Positions 23,508 to 35,308 of a stretch of 64,000 nt of DNA are shown here, piece after piece. Below the pieces are notes generated by a model, which did no database searches, had not been told where the DNA came from, and saw nothing but the letters and a program-made list of their open reading frames with translations. A program made the position numbers and the translations under genes. Location of the stretch: contig CP136061.1 of NCBI GenBank assembly GCA_032622095.1, positions 116,510,754-116,574,753 of the forward strand. The letters are read 5' to 3'. The first letter of the stretch is position 1. Every line of letters begins with the position of its first letter. Source of the stretch: Siphonodentalium dalli (taxonomy: Eukaryota > Mollusca > Scaphopoda > Gadilida > Siphonodentaliidae).

Positions 23508-24670
23508 TAGTCCAAGTCTTCTTGTACTAAAACCAGCTAAGATATTGGGATGGCGATGCTGGTCTTTAGTCCAAGACCGCTTGTATACCAATCCTTTGAC
23601 ACGACTTACGCCCACGATCTGTGGCGGGAATTTGTGGTGTATTTTACTGGATTTACCTAGCAAATCAATACATGATGTTATATGCATCGGAAAGGCTTAC
23701 ATCTTATGGTCATAATGGTGTATAATAATCTAACTTTAATGTTAAATTACACATAGAATATTCCGGTTGATTGCCACACACATCGATTTGTTTCTCTGTT
23801 TGTTTACATTTTAACCGAAAGCCGAAGTGGTCCGAATAAGTTCGGCATAATCCGCTGTTTGTTCTACTAATTCTACTTTCCGTTTATATATATAGCGCGG
23901 GTTTTCCGAACAAAAATAGCGAAAACCGATCGCCCGAAAGTCCAGTTTTCTATGTGCTTTCAGAACAATTCCCGCACTAAAAACTTAATGACATAATGGA
24001 GGGTCAGAACGGTAGTTTTGTTGACAATTTTCGCAAGCAACTTGTCAAAATTGGAGCAAATTAGAACTCTTGTGTCTGACTTGCCATGCGTGATGTGCAT
24101 TTGACATCTGTGTTGATAAAATAATCGGAGAACCGAATCACACAGTTTCGAAATATAGTTCTTCCGTTTTAGTGGGACTTTTCAAACTTAAGGTTCATTT
24201 ATTTAGTGTATTACATTTATATCTCCAATGTTTAATTAATCTATTTATTATTTTATTTATTGACACACATAATTACGATTACAATGGAGAATTCATCGTA
24301 ATTTGCGTTGTTGTCCAAAATCTACGGAATATTTTCAACGGAAAATGCCGAACGCAGTTCGCAAGGTCAACTGAGTTCGCATACTTTAAAAAATATGTAA
24401 ACACTGCGGCAAATGTTTCTTTTCACATTAAATTACCGCTTTCAATTCACAACCGATGTGGGTTTCAGATAAAATAGCATGTCTTCTGCGGAAACTATCC
24501 GTTTATTGTAGCAATTGTGATATTTTATTTCATATAATTGTGGTTTTATTTGAGCGGATCACTAACGCTTAAGTCCTGTCAAAGGAATGCATGGGCCTGG
24601 AACTCGGACTAAAGACCGGCACCTCCATCCCGATATCTTAGCCGGCTTTAGTACGAGAAGACTTGGACTA
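23508..24670. mobile_element. 1.16-kb element with about 74-bp inverted ends
   Basis: The inverted ends (23508-23580 and 24597-24670) share TAGTCCAAGTCTTCT, GCTAAGATAT and GGTCTTTAGTCC with scattered mismatches. The interior has no transposase-like frame; a 101-codon AT-rich frame at 24172-24477 looks like chance. It is probably a non-autonomous DNA transposon. Confidence 0.65.
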
Positions 24671-24671
24671 C

Positions 24672-25215
24672 TTAAAGATGAATTATCTCTTCATATAACA
24701 ATTTTGAAATAGTTTCGAGGGTATAAAATAATAAATATGAATTGAAGACCCATGTCCGGACACGCTTCTATAAATTAATATTGATTTATTTCGAATATTT
24801 TATTATAAAATGAGATGATTAAGTGGGACACTTTATTGTTCTATTTTTAGAACAGACCTTTCAGGTGATACCATATAGCAATGATCAACAGTGTGTTGCC
24901 ATAGCTATGCTCCGAACATTAAATGTCCCAGATTGATTGTTTGTATTGTTATATTACATAGTTATAAGCAACAATGCGTCTAATTAACGATTACTTGTGA
25001 CAAAATTACACGACAAAATTACTGGTCTCTGTTAACAGTAACCATTATTGTTCGTTAGCGAAACAACAACACGTTTTTAGACCAGAAAATATGCAAAATT
25101 TTATCAATATTAATCGATAGAAGCATTTCCGGACAGGGGTCTTCGATTCATATATAATATTTTATACCCTGGTAACTATATAACACATGTTTACAAAGAT
25201 ATTGACCATCTTTAA
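24672..25215. mobile_element. TTAA-ended foldback MITE, copy 1 (about 545 bp)
   Basis: Starts TTAAAGATGAATTATC and ends GACCATCTTTAA. The inverted ends of about 150 bp include GGTATAAAATAATAAATATG, TTAATATTGAT and the complement. The centre contains GAGATGATTAAGTGGGAC and GGTCTCTGTTAACAGTAACC. Copies lie at 25524-26070 (inverted) and 34250-34804. Confidence 0.75.
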
Positions 25216-25523
25216 GAATAATTTGGAGTCTCAAGTAAGCAATTTTCTATTAATAATAGTGCTTTGGTTGATTGTTCTCAATGGAACATTGAAATTGGTC
25301 TATTTTTGAATTTGTCCTTTAACTCTTCTTTATCAAATACTCATTGACGAGTAGTTCCATTATGCATATATTTGTTGAACTTATGATCTGAACATTTCCA
25401 AACAATGAATATGAACGTATCCTTCTGCACTCAAAATGCTGTATAGGATTCCAAGTCCAGGAAATTATCAGAATATATTAAAAAAAACTCATTATCGTCA
25501 GCGAGTATTCCGTCATTGACAGG
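25216..25523. repeat. Repeat spacer between inverted MITEs
   Basis: This spacer (CATTGACGAGTAGTTCC, GAACTTATGATCTGAACATT, ATCGTCAGCGAGTATTCCG) is repeated after MITE copy 2, at about 26075-26500, with indels. Confidence 0.6.
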
Positions 25524-26070
25524 TTAAAGATGGACTATCTCTTTGTAAACATATATTATATAGTTTCCGGGGTATAAACTATTAGATATGAATCGATGGC
25601 CCCTGTCCGGAAATGCTTATATCGATTAATATTGATTATATTTCGAATATGTTCTGGTCTAAAACGTGTGGTTGTTTAGCTAACGAACAATAGTGGTTAC
25701 TGTTAACAGAGACCAGAAATTTCATTGTGTAATTTTGTCACAAATAAACGTTAATTAAACTCATTATTGTTTATAACTATGTAATAAAACAATACAAACA
25801 ATCAATCTGGGACATTTGACGTTCGTAGCATAGCTATGGGAACACCCTAGTGTTCTCTATCGCTATATGGTATCGCCCGAATGGTCTGTTCTAAAAATAG
25901 AACAATAAAGTGCCCCACTTAATCATCTCATTTTGTAATAAAATATTCGAAATAAAATCAATATTAATTGATAGAAGCGTTTTCGGGCAGTGATTTGCAA
26001 TGCGTACGTATTATTGTATACCCAGGAAACTATCTAAAATTTGTTATTTAAAGAGATAATCCATTTTTAA
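25524..26070. mobile_element. TTAA-ended foldback MITE, copy 2 (inverted)
   Basis: Same family as 24672-25215 but in the opposite orientation: TTCTAAAAATAGAACAATAA and GTTACTGTTAACAGAGACC appear as complements. The two copies face each other across about 310 bp. Confidence 0.75.
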
Positions 26071-26151
26071 TAAAAGTGTTTTTGTTGACTGGTCTCACTC
26101 AGTTGGGACATTGGAATTGGTAGTTTCTTGAGTTTTTCCTTTAACCCTGTC

Positions 26152-26372
26152 TTTACTAAATGCTCACTGACGAGTAGTTCCCTTAGGTAATGTTCAGATA
26201 ATAAGTTCAACAAACGGCCGGCTTTATGTTTGTTGAACTTATTATCTGAGCATTTCCCAACAATGAATATGATCGTTTCCTTCTGTCGCCTGCTTATATT
26301 TCCTGAAAATCCCACCAGATTAATAACAGTCTATTCCAGTCTATTTTATAGGGGAAATCCAGTTAGAAAGGG
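26152..26372. mobile_element. TTAA-type repeat with GTTGAACTTATT palindrome
   Basis: Begins TTTAACCCTGTCTTTACTAAA and ends GTTAGAAAGGGTTG. An inner hairpin near 26198-26250 pairs AATAAGTTCAACAAACGG with its complement. It is a member of the family complete at 53118-53386. Confidence 0.5.
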
Positions 26373-26530
26373 TTGAAAAAGAAGTGCGGTGTATATATGA
26401 TTTCCAGTAATGCATATCCATTAAATTATCAGAATAAGTTTATTTAGCTCAATTAATTAGCTCAATATCGTCAGCGAGTATCGCGTGAATGGAAGGTTAG
26501 AGGTGTATAGTTGAGAAATATCAACCTCAT

Positions 26531-27428
26531 CTTCATATATTCGATAGTCTATATAGAGAGCGTTCAGTTCTTCCTCGGCGCTGTGAATGTTTACTATACC
26601 CACCTTCATATAATATGTCGTCTATACAGAGAGCGTTAAGTTCTGCCTCGGCGCTGTGAATGTTTACTATACCCACCTTCATATAATATGTCGTCTATAC
26701 AGCGAGCGTTAAGTTCTGCCTCGGCGCTGTGAATGTTTACTATACTCACCTTCATATAATATGTCGTCTATACAGAGAGCGTTAAGTTCTGCATCGGCGC
26801 TGTGAATGTTTACTATACCCACCTTCATATAATATGTCGTCTATACAGAGAGCGTTAAGTTCTGCCTCGGCGCTGTGAATGTTTACTATACCCACCTTCA
26901 TATAATATGTCGTCTATACAGAGAGCGTTAAGTTCTGCCTCGACGCTGTGAATGTTTACTATACCCACCTTCATATAATATGTCGTCTATACAGAGAGCG
27001 TTAAGTTCTGCCTCGTCGCTGTGAATGTTTACTATACACACCTTCATATAATATGTCGTCTATACAGAGAGCGTTAAGTTCTGCCTCGGCGCTGTGAATG
27101 TTTACTATACCCACCTTCATATAATATGTCGTCTATATAGAGAGCGTTAAGTTCTGCCTCGGCGCTGTGAATGTTTACTATACTCACCTTCATATAATAT
27201 GTCGTCTATACAGAGAGCGTTAAGTTCTGCATCGGCGCTGTGAATGTTTACTATACCCACCTTCATATAATATGTCGTCTATACAGAGAGCGTTAAGTTC
27301 TGCATCGGCGCTGTGAATGTTTACTATACCCACCTTCATATAATATGTCGTCTATATACAGAGAGCGTTAAGTTCTGCCTCGGCGCTGTGAATGTTTACT
27401 ATATATACCCACCTTCATATAATATGTC

Positions 27429-27499
<71 letters not shown>

Positions 27500-27883
27500 G
27501 AGCGTTAAGTTCTGCATCGGCGCTGTGAATGTTTACTATACCCACCTTCATATAATATGTCGTCTATACAGAGAGCGTTAAGTTCTGCCTCGGCGCTGTG
27601 AATGTTTACTATACCCACCTTCATATAATATGTCGTCTATACAGAGAGCGTTAAGTTCTGCCTCGGCGCTGTGAATGTTTACTATACCCACCTTCATATA
27701 ATATGTCGTCTATACAGAGAGCGTTAAGTTCTGCCTCGGCGCTGTGAATGTTTACTATACCCACCTTCATATAATATGTCGTCTATACAGAGAGCGTTAA
27801 GTTCTGTGAATGTTTACTATACCCACCTTCATATAATATGTCGTCTATACAGAGAGCGTTAAGTTCTGCCTCGGCGCTGTGAA
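26531..27883. repeat. 73-bp minisatellite made from an exon/intron boundary
   Basis: There are 18 units, starting at 26531, then every 73 bp from 26604 to 27334, then 27413, 27546, 27619, 27692, 27765 and 27827. On the minus strand each unit is 67 nt of exon 2/4-type coding sequence (AACATTCACAG, GAGGCAGAACTTAACGC, TTATATGAAG) plus the donor hexamer GTGGGT. The last unit is the real 3' end of exon 2. 73 is not a multiple of 3, so read-through shifts frame at every unit; this is intronic amplification and not a coding repeat. The unit at 27765 has an internal deletion of about 11 bp. Confidence 0.9.
27432..27495. repeat. (TA)n microsatellite inside the minisatellite
   Basis: A run of about 64 bp of TA replaces the TCTATACAGAG segment of one 73-bp unit. 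Neighbouring units show small intermediates (CTATATACAGAG near 27352; ACTATATATACCC near 27405), suggesting growth by slippage from the unit itself. Confidence 0.9.
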
Positions 27884-27975
27884 GGTCTACCATTGATTCA
27901 TCTATTGTGGAGTGTAGTTTTTCTGGACATGATTGTTTCAGCATATGTATACAATGCATCGCCCTCTTATACGAA
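27827..27975 (-). CDS. Six-cysteine gene, exon 2 (domain I, second half)
   Basis: A 149-nt minus-strand exon lies between acceptor GTGTATTTCAG (27976) and donor GTGGGT (27826), phase 2 in and phase 1 out. It encodes SYKRAMHCIHMLKQSCPEK, then HSTIDESMVDLHSAE and LNALCIDDILYE, giving C-x7-C-x25-C. The donor differs from the GTGAGT of exon 4 and is repeated 17 more times downstream in the minisatellite, so the splicing machinery meets a row of equivalent 5' sites. Phase 1 at its end fits directly onto exon 3, so domains I and II can be joined in one transcript across about 6 kb. Alternatively it belongs to a separate paralogous gene whose later exons were lost. Confidence 0.8.
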
Positions 27976-28035
27976 CTGAAATACACGAAACATGTTTGAA
28001 TTTTTGTCAGGCCTGAGAATATGGTGCAGGACATT

Positions 28036-28400
28036 TGCAGAATGAGGTCCACAGGGGGTGAATTTAGAGACCCTACCCAGCGCAGCAGGCTACACCAGTA
28101 AATTCACCCTATGTGGATCTCATCCTGCTTAGAACTGATCTCCGGAAATTATATTTACTATCAAATTAAGTTTGTTTTAATTTCTTTAAAAATTTCAACA
28201 ACAAAAAATGTTTTTCGTTTTTCGCTTAGTTTCTCTATATCCCCAAACTGGCCGACGACACATTGCATAATCGAGGTGCCCAATGGGTGCACATCGCTAT
28301 CTTCACCACCTGGGAACTTAAATATGTGTCGATATGTCTCCCATAGCAGATGGGGCCATGTAACCCAGATGGTGAATTTGGTGACGCTATCTCATGCATT
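28036..28400. repeat. GAATGAGGTCC family hairpin plus flanking block
   Basis: A hairpin at about 28036-28130 pairs TTTGCAGAATGAGGTCC with its complement (imperfect). It is followed by the same flank as at 5230-5460 and 52720-52960 (TTTCTCTATATCCCCAAACTG, CACCTGGGAACTTAAAT, TCTCCCATAGCAGATG). The half-hairpin GAATTTGGTGACGCTATC sits at 28373-28392. Confidence 0.7.
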
Positions 28401-29590
28401 GAGCGGAATATATGCCTACAATTGTGTTCAGTGTTCACGGCAAAGTACACATGCAACCTCCACTAACATTAATCATGGCAAGGCGTGTAGTTTTGTTCTC
28501 AGTCGAGAACTATTTGTTATACAGAAAAACATTCATCTATGACTCATTTATCTGAATTGTTCATCGGTATGAAAGTAGTTCATCATTGTATAATTCAAAA
28601 CTGTGTTTTAAAGTCATTAGCTTCACTCCCGGTGGGTATATATTTCATGTCAGACAGAACTGTATCCGATATACCATAAGAAAGGTCATAAAAAACTAGA
28701 AATAAAACCCCAAGGTTGCATATTATTGATGCGGTATTCGCCCCGTATTAAATTGTTGAAAACTGCGGTCAGAGTAAGAAATCTTCTCAGATACAACCAC
28801 ATTTTCGGCGCGAATCATCGCGTGGAGGTCATGGAATTATATTCGGAAGAAATCGGAACCGCCCGAAAAACGACGATCGGCTGGCACGCACGGTTGAGAG
28901 AACAGCCAAAACAATAGCGGACATGTCGATAACCGAAAGTAGATTCAACAAAACACAAACTAGATAATGTGATTATGTCTTGATTTTTGCATCGATATCT
29001 CATGTTTTCTAATTGAAATGTCGAGAATTAATTGGCAACTAACAAAGTGTACACACTGTGTATATGTTATATATGGATTGTTTGCAAATTTAGGCGTGAA
29101 CGGGTATTCACAGCATGCAAAATACGATTGGCACACCTCCGAACCGATCAGCTGATCCAGGTCGTCATGCTTCTCATCGATTGAAAATAAACAAATCGGG
29201 GAATTCCTGCCCTTCTTGTCAACACATTTGGTCGAATTTAAGATGAAGTTATCTGCAATGGCATTATTGACTTATGTAAATGGAAATTATTAGCAATATT
29301 TCAAACGCAGAGAGTGCATGAACCACCGATCGATCTATAAATTATAATAGCCCAATCGGGCTGAACTAGATCGATTGGTCTTCCTGGCATAGTGGTTGCT
29401 GCTGTAAGAGAGGGAACTCTAAATTTCTTAAATATTAAAATTTTGTTTGTTTTCAGATTTGTACAAGTTTATAATGAATATTACTAGTAAAAAAATATAC
29501 CATTGTCTTTCATTAGTTTCAAAATAAATGAGATTTTTTTTTAATTGGTAGAAACAGCTGGTCGAAAGAACAATTTAGAGTACTCCCCTT
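28401..29590. other. No supported gene
   Basis: I see nothing assignable. A plus-strand open frame at 28726-28917 (63 codons, basic, ends LREQPKQ) has a somewhat protein-like look but no recognisable motif. Confidence 0.35.
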
Positions 29591-29609
29591 ATCCCAGATT
29601 CACTTTATA

Positions 29610-31735
29610 GTAGCTAATTACACTTAAGCATAAATTATTTATGCTTAAGCATAATTAACTTACGATCAGCGTAATACATTTGAATTACGCTTGAGTGTAA
29701 TTGGGTTCATCAGCTATCTCACCTCTATGGGAGGAAGCCAAATTAACATTTAATAAATAATTGAGCTAAAGCCCCCCCCCCCCCAATCAAGGAATCTCTA
29801 ATTACACTTAAGTGCAATAAGAATATTTCTTATCGCGCTTAAGTGCAATAAGAAGATTCATTATTGCGCTTAGAGATTCCTTATTGCGCTTAAGTGCAAT
29901 ACGATATTCCTTTTTGTGCTTAAGTGCAATAAGATATTCCTTATTGTGCTAAGCGCAATTAGATATTTCCTTATTGAACTTAATCGCAATTATATCTTCC
30001 CTTATTATATCGCTTAAGCTCAATTATATCGTTTAAGCTCTATTATTTATTAAATGTTAATTTGGCTCCCCATATACCTCATGTATATTGGTATAACCTG
30101 ATGTAGGTTACTGGCATTAGTAATGCGGTTGCATCCATTTCAGCTTGAGGGGAGTTCAATGAGAGTGTATATGAATTACGTTTAAGCGTACTTCATTTAC
30201 GCTTAAGCGCGGAACTCATTTACACTTAAGCAAATACCTAACTCCAACTGATTTCCTCTGTCTGAATAATTGAGTCCATCTCATAGTATATGGGGGAGTC
30301 TAAACCGATGTTTGATTGATGTCTTATTGCCAGAGTAAATTTGAGTTTAGAGGAAATCGCCTTTTCAAATATATTATTTATTAGTGTAAATCAATTGCGC
30401 TCAAGCGCAAAAAATATGTGTCTAATAATATATTTGCGCTTTAGCATAAAATTGCCATAAATGTGATCTATTATATGGGAGGCCCTTTTCACATTTATTA
30501 TTTATTTACGCTTAAGCGCAAATAACCTCTATCATTTGCAATTAAGCAAATAGATCATATTTGCGCTTAAGCGCAAATCATTTGCACTTAAGCGCAAATA
30601 AAAATCAATATGCAATGATCCCCCCTGAATTAATTTTACATGGCACAGGCCTAAACACATCACTAAAGTTGATATAGCCCCACCATATGAGGGAAACAAT
30701 CCCCCAGAAACCCCAAGATCTGTTTTATGACCATGGAAATGATATAGATCTGTGTAGGATATGTCTCTTTTATAAAATATACTATATCTCTGGGATGGCG
30801 ACACAAATTCTTGGGGACAGGGATGCTGATATTATGAAAATAGGGGTTTTTCCCCAACTTCAAGTCAATGAGTACACCATATGAGGGAAGCAAACCCCAG
30901 TAACCCCTAATTCCCTATTTATGGCCATGGAAATGGTATATATCTGTGCAGGAGATAATAAAATATACATGAGCTCTGGGAGTGAGGCACCAAATCTTGG
31001 GACACCAGGGACAGAGATGCTGATATGCATATGGAAATATGTTTTTTCTTCAACTTCGAGTCTGTATGGGGCTATTACTATGGGCCCATGCTAATATAAT
31101 ATGAGATGGACTCAATCATTCACATCAGATGGAGTGTTAGGTATTTGCGCTTAAGCGCAATTAAATTGATAGACACATATTTGTGCTTAAGCGCAAATGA
31201 TTTACGCTTAAGCACAAATATTTGCGCTTAATGATTTATGCTTAAGCACAAATATTTGCATTAAGTGCAAATAAATAATAAATGTGAAAAGGGCCTCCCA
31301 TACTATTTCCGCTAAAGAGCATATGATTTGTATTTAAGTATAAATGATTTGCTCTTAAGTGCAAATGATTTACACTTAAGCGTAAATGATTTGCGATTAA
31401 GCAGAATCAGAATAAATGTGAAAACGGCTTCTCGTATAATCGCTTAAGCATAATTCATTTATGATTAAGTGTAATTAATCTATCAATGAAAATAAATGAC
31501 CAGTGAGCTTAAGCGTGAATCAATTACGCTTAAGCACACTTTAATCAATTACGCTTAAGCACACTAGTCATAATTATATTACTCATAGGAGTAATGCTTT
31601 ATCTACATCATACGGTTAAGCGTAAGTGGAGTACGCTTTATATGTGTGCATTACACCTGAGTGTAATACATTACGCCTGAGTGTAATACATTACGCTTAA
31701 TTGTAATTCACTTACGCTAATGTGCAGTTAGCTAA
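29610..31735. repeat. Field of TTGCGCTTAAGCGCAA palindromes
   Basis: Over about 2.1 kb the 16-bp palindrome TTGCGCTTAAGCGCAA, or one- to three-base variants (CACTTAAGTG, TACGCTTAAGCGTA, GCTTAAGC cores), occurs several dozen times at irregular spacing, mostly joined by short AT-rich linkers. Larger inverted repeats are embedded: 29725-29768 with 30041-30075 (GCCAAATTAACATTTAATAA), 30476-30506 with 31267-31301 (TGGGAGGCCCTTTTCACATT), and 30236-30285 with 31100-31147. A poly-C run lies at 29771-29784. No coding frame is present. Confidence 0.85.
30681..31080. repeat. About 195-bp tandem duplication inside the palindrome field
   Basis: Copy 1 starts CACCATATGAGGGAAACAAT at 30681 and copy 2 starts at 30875. 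Shared blocks include TATGACCATGGAAATG-like, CTCTGGGA and GACAGGGATGCTGATAT-like sequence with scattered substitutions. Unlike its surroundings it lacks the CTTAAG motif. Confidence 0.75.
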
Positions 31736-32706
31736 TACATGTGAAAAAGGCTTTCCATTATAGTTATCATCCATCAGAATGAATAGTGCTTACTAAAGCT
31801 TGACAACAGAATTTGCCATTAAAAACATTTCATGGCCAATGAGCTAACAAATGTTCTGTACTGGCATATTGAATACCAATTATTTGTACTATTGTACAGG
31901 TATAATGTAATTAAACAGTTTTGAGTTAAAAAAGTAAGACAACTCTTTCTGCACGGTACTGTGCTTGCGGCCAGATTGATGTAAAAATTCGGTCAATGCG
32001 CTTACAATTTTCTATAAATAGTAACATTTTGGAATTATTACCTCTCGATCACTGTTCGATTATAATCTTTGCCACTAACTCGGCCAATGTTCTTCCGTTT
32101 GTGATTTCACGCAACAATTCCCTTTCTATTCCTTCCCTGTCGAATTGACTACCGATTGCGATGTCAATTTGTTTTTCGCTTTAATATTCTGATGTGCATG
32201 ACGCTATTCCAGCGAACGGTCATCCTCCCTAGAAGCCATTTCTGAGAACGAAACCCGATTCAATCCCAATCGAGTCGGAAGTGCTCGGGCATTTCCGTGA
32301 CTGCACAAGACAACGCATCGGTTTGTATTTTCGTGTTATTATGGTGAGATTAATCGGGACGATTGATGAATATAAATAGTTAGCCGAATGGCCGTATAAT
32401 GTGTACAAACTGACTTCAGGATGGGGGATTTCGTGTATCTGAGTTATTTTATTCACTCTTCCCACAGAATGACGCAGGGAACTCAATTGTGAGGTTCAAT
32501 TTACGTTTCACATCACTTTAAGTCGGATAATGGACTCGCGACTGGACATTTGGAAACCAGAAGGTCTCGTACGTCCGTCGGGCTCGATCTTCTATTTCCG
32601 AATGTCCGGTCTCTCGTCTATCAACCCTGACATACTCCACTCCAAGCCATGTATGTTGTATAATCTATATACTATACTATTATATATAATACTATATATT
32701 ATATAT
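31736..32706. other. No supported gene
   Basis: Composition becomes GC-richer around 32100-32640. A plus-strand frame from ATG at 32530 (MDSRLDIWKPEGLVRPSGS) is open for about 40 codons of protein-like sequence, then runs into an AT simple repeat (32655-32705) and the MITE at 32707. It could be a truncated exon, but I do not recognise it. Confidence 0.3.
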
Positions 32707-33110
32707 CCCTTTACCCAACAAACCGGCCAAAAACGGCCAAATAAAGCTTCAACAGCCTAAAATATCTTCGGTCTGTCTCAACAACAGCATACAAATATGG
32801 ATATCATTGGAACCGGTTCATTGACCACATTGTGATGGTTACAATTATGCCCTGTGCCAATGCATTCTCTTATATATGCGAGTCGACCATAGGTCGCCTC
32901 GCATATATAAGAGAATGCATTGGCCTAAACAAAATCTTTTTTTAACACTTTTTACCATTTTTTCTTATAATATTTTCTACATTCTTTGACAATTTGATCA
33001 TTTTTAATGTGTTAAGCCAATGCATTCTCTTATATATGCGAGGCGACCTATGGTCGACTCGCATATATAAGAGAATGCATTGGCACAGGGCCGTTCTGTT
33101 GGGTAAAGGG
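32707..33110. mobile_element. Double-hairpin MITE with CCCTTTACCCAACA ends
   Basis: The inverted ends are CCCTTTACCCAACAAACCGG and TTCTGTTGGGTAAAGGG. It carries two copies of the recurrent hairpin in opposite orientation (32851-32928 and 33013-33090). The flanks are ATAT/ACAT here and not TTAA, so the target site has mutated or was atypical. A second copy is at 43393-43770. Confidence 0.8.
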
Positions 33111-34249
33111 ACATATGGCGGACAACGCGAGTTATAGATAATTTTATTTTTGAAGCATTTATATCTGTTCGAAGAACATCTCTTTTCCCCCGTACCATTA
33201 CACTGTATCGTGATGCCTTGTCCACAATTACTGCCTCTTGTCTTGGAACCTGGCGTACAGCTGTTATCGTAAATAATGGAGTTGACTATAGGTTAGAAGG
33301 AATTAAATGTTTTCCGTAGGCCAGTGTTAACGTTTGACCACGCCCACGCTAAATTCTCGAGTTCCGAAGTGCACAATGCATGCGTTCGTAAAGACCAACC
33401 CTTTCGGCATCTGTTCGCACAGAGGAGTACCTTTCGAGCCATATCTTTATAAAAATCAACATACGTTTTCACACACTATACCCCAATACACAGCCACAAT
33501 CTCCCACCATTGTTTGGACACAAACGCATTTCAGACTGGGAAACGCCCACTTTTACATGCTATGGTATTATATTTCTTGAGTTTTAAATTTATTTGACAT
33601 ATTATACGCCAATCATGCGGCAGAATTGTTCTTTTACCTCGTATTCGAGATACACTGTAAAAATTAAAAGGACGTAATTCTACTTATTTAGTTCCATCTA
33701 ACATATACCAAAATAGTATAGTTCTCCGTGGGGAATAGTTCATTCACCACACCTGCTCTCACACAGCACATCCGTGTGCTGACTGAAATCCGTCTCAGAG
33801 GGTGAATAGCTTCTAGTCAAATAATATCAATATGCATTCGATCAATATTGTAAGAATACAAGGCACTTCAGTAAATGGCGCCATTTGGAGTATAAACAAA
33901 CATCCAATGAAAATATAGTTCGTGTCTGTATGTTGGTATATATACCTGACGTAATATCCACCAATGATATGACACAATATCTCGACTGTTGGATGGTTAT
34001 TTACCAGTAACCAGGTTCAGATTTCACTGCCATGTAACTTCTGACGTCAGGAATTAAGATTATAATATACTGTTATGTGTGGCGCGCCGCACAGGACCAC
34101 CCACTGACAATCCCAAATTAGTATGTGCAAAACTGCGTCCTATTTTCTAGCACAAGAAACTCTCCTATCGACATCGCATTTTGACTATTGCGAGCGGCGA
34201 TTCTACGTGGGAGACCAAAACCAAAATTTGGAAGTTTTTAAATTCAATG
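33111..34249. other. No supported gene
   Basis: No coding region recognised. The open frame at 33334-33597 (87 codons) is unassigned. Confidence 0.35.
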
Positions 34250-34804
34250 AAAGATGGATTATATCTTCATATAACAATTTTTAAATAGTTTCGTGGGTAT
34301 AAAATAATAAATATGAATTGAAGACCCATGCCCGGAAACGCTTCTATAAATTAATATTGGTTTTCTTTCGAATATTTATTATAAAATGAGATGATTAAGT
34401 GGGACACTTTATTGTTCTATTTTTAGAACAGACCATTCAGGCGATACCATATAGCGATATAGATCATTAGGGCGTTCACATACCTATGATCCGAACGTCA
34501 AGTGTTCCAGATTGATTGTTTGTATTGTTTTATTACATAGTTATAAGCGATAAGCGATAATGAGTCTAATTAACGTTTATTTGTGACAAAATTAAACAAT
34601 AAAATTTCGGGTCTCTATTAACAGTAACCACTATTGTTCGTTAGCCAAACAACCACACGTTTCTAGACCAGAACATTTTCGAAATATAATCAATATTAAT
34701 CGATAGAAGCATTTCCGGACACGGGTCTTCGATTCATATATAATATTAATTGATACCCCGGTAACTATATAACACATGTTTACAAAGAGATAGACCATCT
34801 TTAA
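34250..34804. mobile_element. TTAA-type foldback MITE, copy 3
   Basis: Matches the element at 24672-25215 throughout in the same orientation (GAGATGATTAAGTGGGACAC; GTTAACAGTAACCACTATT) with scattered changes. Its right end is CCATCTTTAA; the left TTAA is degraded. Confidence 0.75.
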
Positions 34805-35308
34805 ACTAAACTGTGAACATTTGGCAAATTCGCTATCTCCACAAGAACCTATTATAAACTCAATGATAACCTATCGATATGTACGCTTGGTGTGTTCGTA
34901 CTATCAACTTGCGTCAAAGAGGATGGTCGGGAAATCGTTAGGAGATGTGGATCCTGTATTGATATCTCGTCTACTGTGAGTTTTCTTCATTTCGCACCGA
35001 CCTCACCAGTATAAATGTATTAATTCCCCATAAATCTATGGCACTGTGTGTTCGTGCAAGATGTGATGCGGTCTCCTTGGAATATTATTGGAATGTAATG
35101 AATGGGTACTTTTTGAACCTGTCTTAGGTGTACACCATGTGCTCACCCGAGAATTCCATTACACGAATGTACAAGTATATATATACTGTTATTGATCTAC
35201 ACGAGAGGCTGCGTGCATAGCCATGAGTTGATAGTCTTCGAATACATGCAATTTGTATATATTTTATTTATTGTATTCACATTTTATATACATGGCTGGG
35301 AACCTATA

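Noticed and set aside
26067-26315. 82-codon minus-strand frame as an exon of the six-cysteine gene
   Set aside because: It lies across a palindrome in a TTAA-type repeat and lacks the cysteine pattern and splice sites.
26531-27883. CRISPR-like regular array
   Set aside because: Units are contiguous 73-bp tandem repeats with no unique spacers, and they derive from an exon end.
29610-31735. CRISPR array or tRNA cluster in the CTTAAG field
   Set aside because: Spacing is irregular, the motif is a full palindrome, and no tRNA fold or A/B boxes are present.
32707-33110. TTAA target duplication for this MITE
   Set aside because: The flanks are ATAT and ACAT; only the sister copy at 43393-43770 has TTAA on both sides.
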